From the NCBI GenBank assembly GCA_910586425.1, contig CAJUHL010000099.1, forward strand, positions 1-5,338: DNA of 5,338 nucleotides. Direction: 5' to 3'. This document shows, piece after piece, positions 5,211 to 5,338 of this stretch. This stretch comes from an uncultured Bacilli bacterium (GTDB lineage Bacteria > Bacillota_I > Bacilli_A > RF39 > UBA660). Within the stretch, counting starts at the first letter, position 1, and each line of letters opens with the position of its first letter. The notes below the pieces were generated by a model. That model had not been told where the DNA came from and did not search any database. It worked only from the letters and a program-made list of their open reading frames with translations. Made by a program: the position numbers and the translations under genes.

Positions 5211-5338
5211 TCACCAACCTTTTATTTGCTTTACCTGCTCTGCCCGCTCTTTGTCTTTGTGGTACTGTAACTTGAACTGTATTGTTTCCACTACTTCCTT
5301 TCTTGCTTCATCGTCTAGCTGATAAAATGAAGTCAACA
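5211..5338 (-). CDS. C-terminal fragment of an unrecognised protein (partial, start outside the window)
   Basis: On the minus strand a frame is open from the window edge (first full codon at 5336-5334) to TGA at 5213-5211. It gives 41 residues that begin LTSFYQLDDEARKEVVETIQ and end in VKQIKGW. The piece is strongly charged and predicted helical by eye (heptad-like spacing of V, I and L), which suits a helical C-terminal tail. The stop is immediately followed by the bidirectional terminator, which supports it as a genuine gene end. I do not recognise the family. It is convergent with the rSAM-HD gene, so it is not in that operon. Confidence 0.6.
   Translation of the reverse strand, partial: LTSFYQLDDEARKEVVETIQFKLQYHKDKERAEQVKQIKGW

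Overview
The window is AT-rich, with A/T-ending codons, strong AGGAGG-type ribosome sites, short spacing between co-directional genes, and TGA used only as a stop. This fits a low-GC Firmicute, most likely a gut-type Clostridium or Lachnospiraceae member. The lineage is an inference from composition and style; no marker gene is present. The content (phage defence, possible recombination sites, a structured-RNA remnant, unrelated neighbours) reads as an accessory island.

Layout. 1-111: leader with a possible upstream gene tail. 112-2640: three tightly packed genes forming a type I Thoeris anti-phage operon: a conventional TIR protein, the SIR2-SLOG effector ThsA, and a second, unrelated-looking TIR of the ThsB/DUF1863 kind. 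2641-3277: a gene-free gap of about 640 bases that is not empty. It holds a 30-bp near-perfect palindrome, two pairs of 11-bp-spaced direct repeats, a compact structured-RNA candidate ending in a strong rho-independent terminator, and small repeats before the next gene. 3278-5027: a radical SAM/SPASM enzyme and an HD phosphohydrolase domain in two overlapping frames. They become one continuous protein of about 582 residues if a seven-G run at 4232-4238 is read as six. 5028-5210: short spacer with a bidirectional terminator. 5211-5338: the C-terminal 41 residues of an unrecognised minus-strand gene.

How the genes work together. In Thoeris, infection activates a TIR protein, which turns NAD+ into a cyclic ADP-ribose signal. 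The signal binds the SLOG domain of ThsA and unleashes its SIR2 NADase, which depletes NAD+ and aborts infection. Two different TIRs on one ThsA suggest two phage-sensing inputs to one effector. The radical SAM-HD gene is not a known Thoeris part. Its SPASM cysteine pattern is completed only across the G run, so it is either phase-variable, broken, or mis-sequenced. It is the least explained item in the window.
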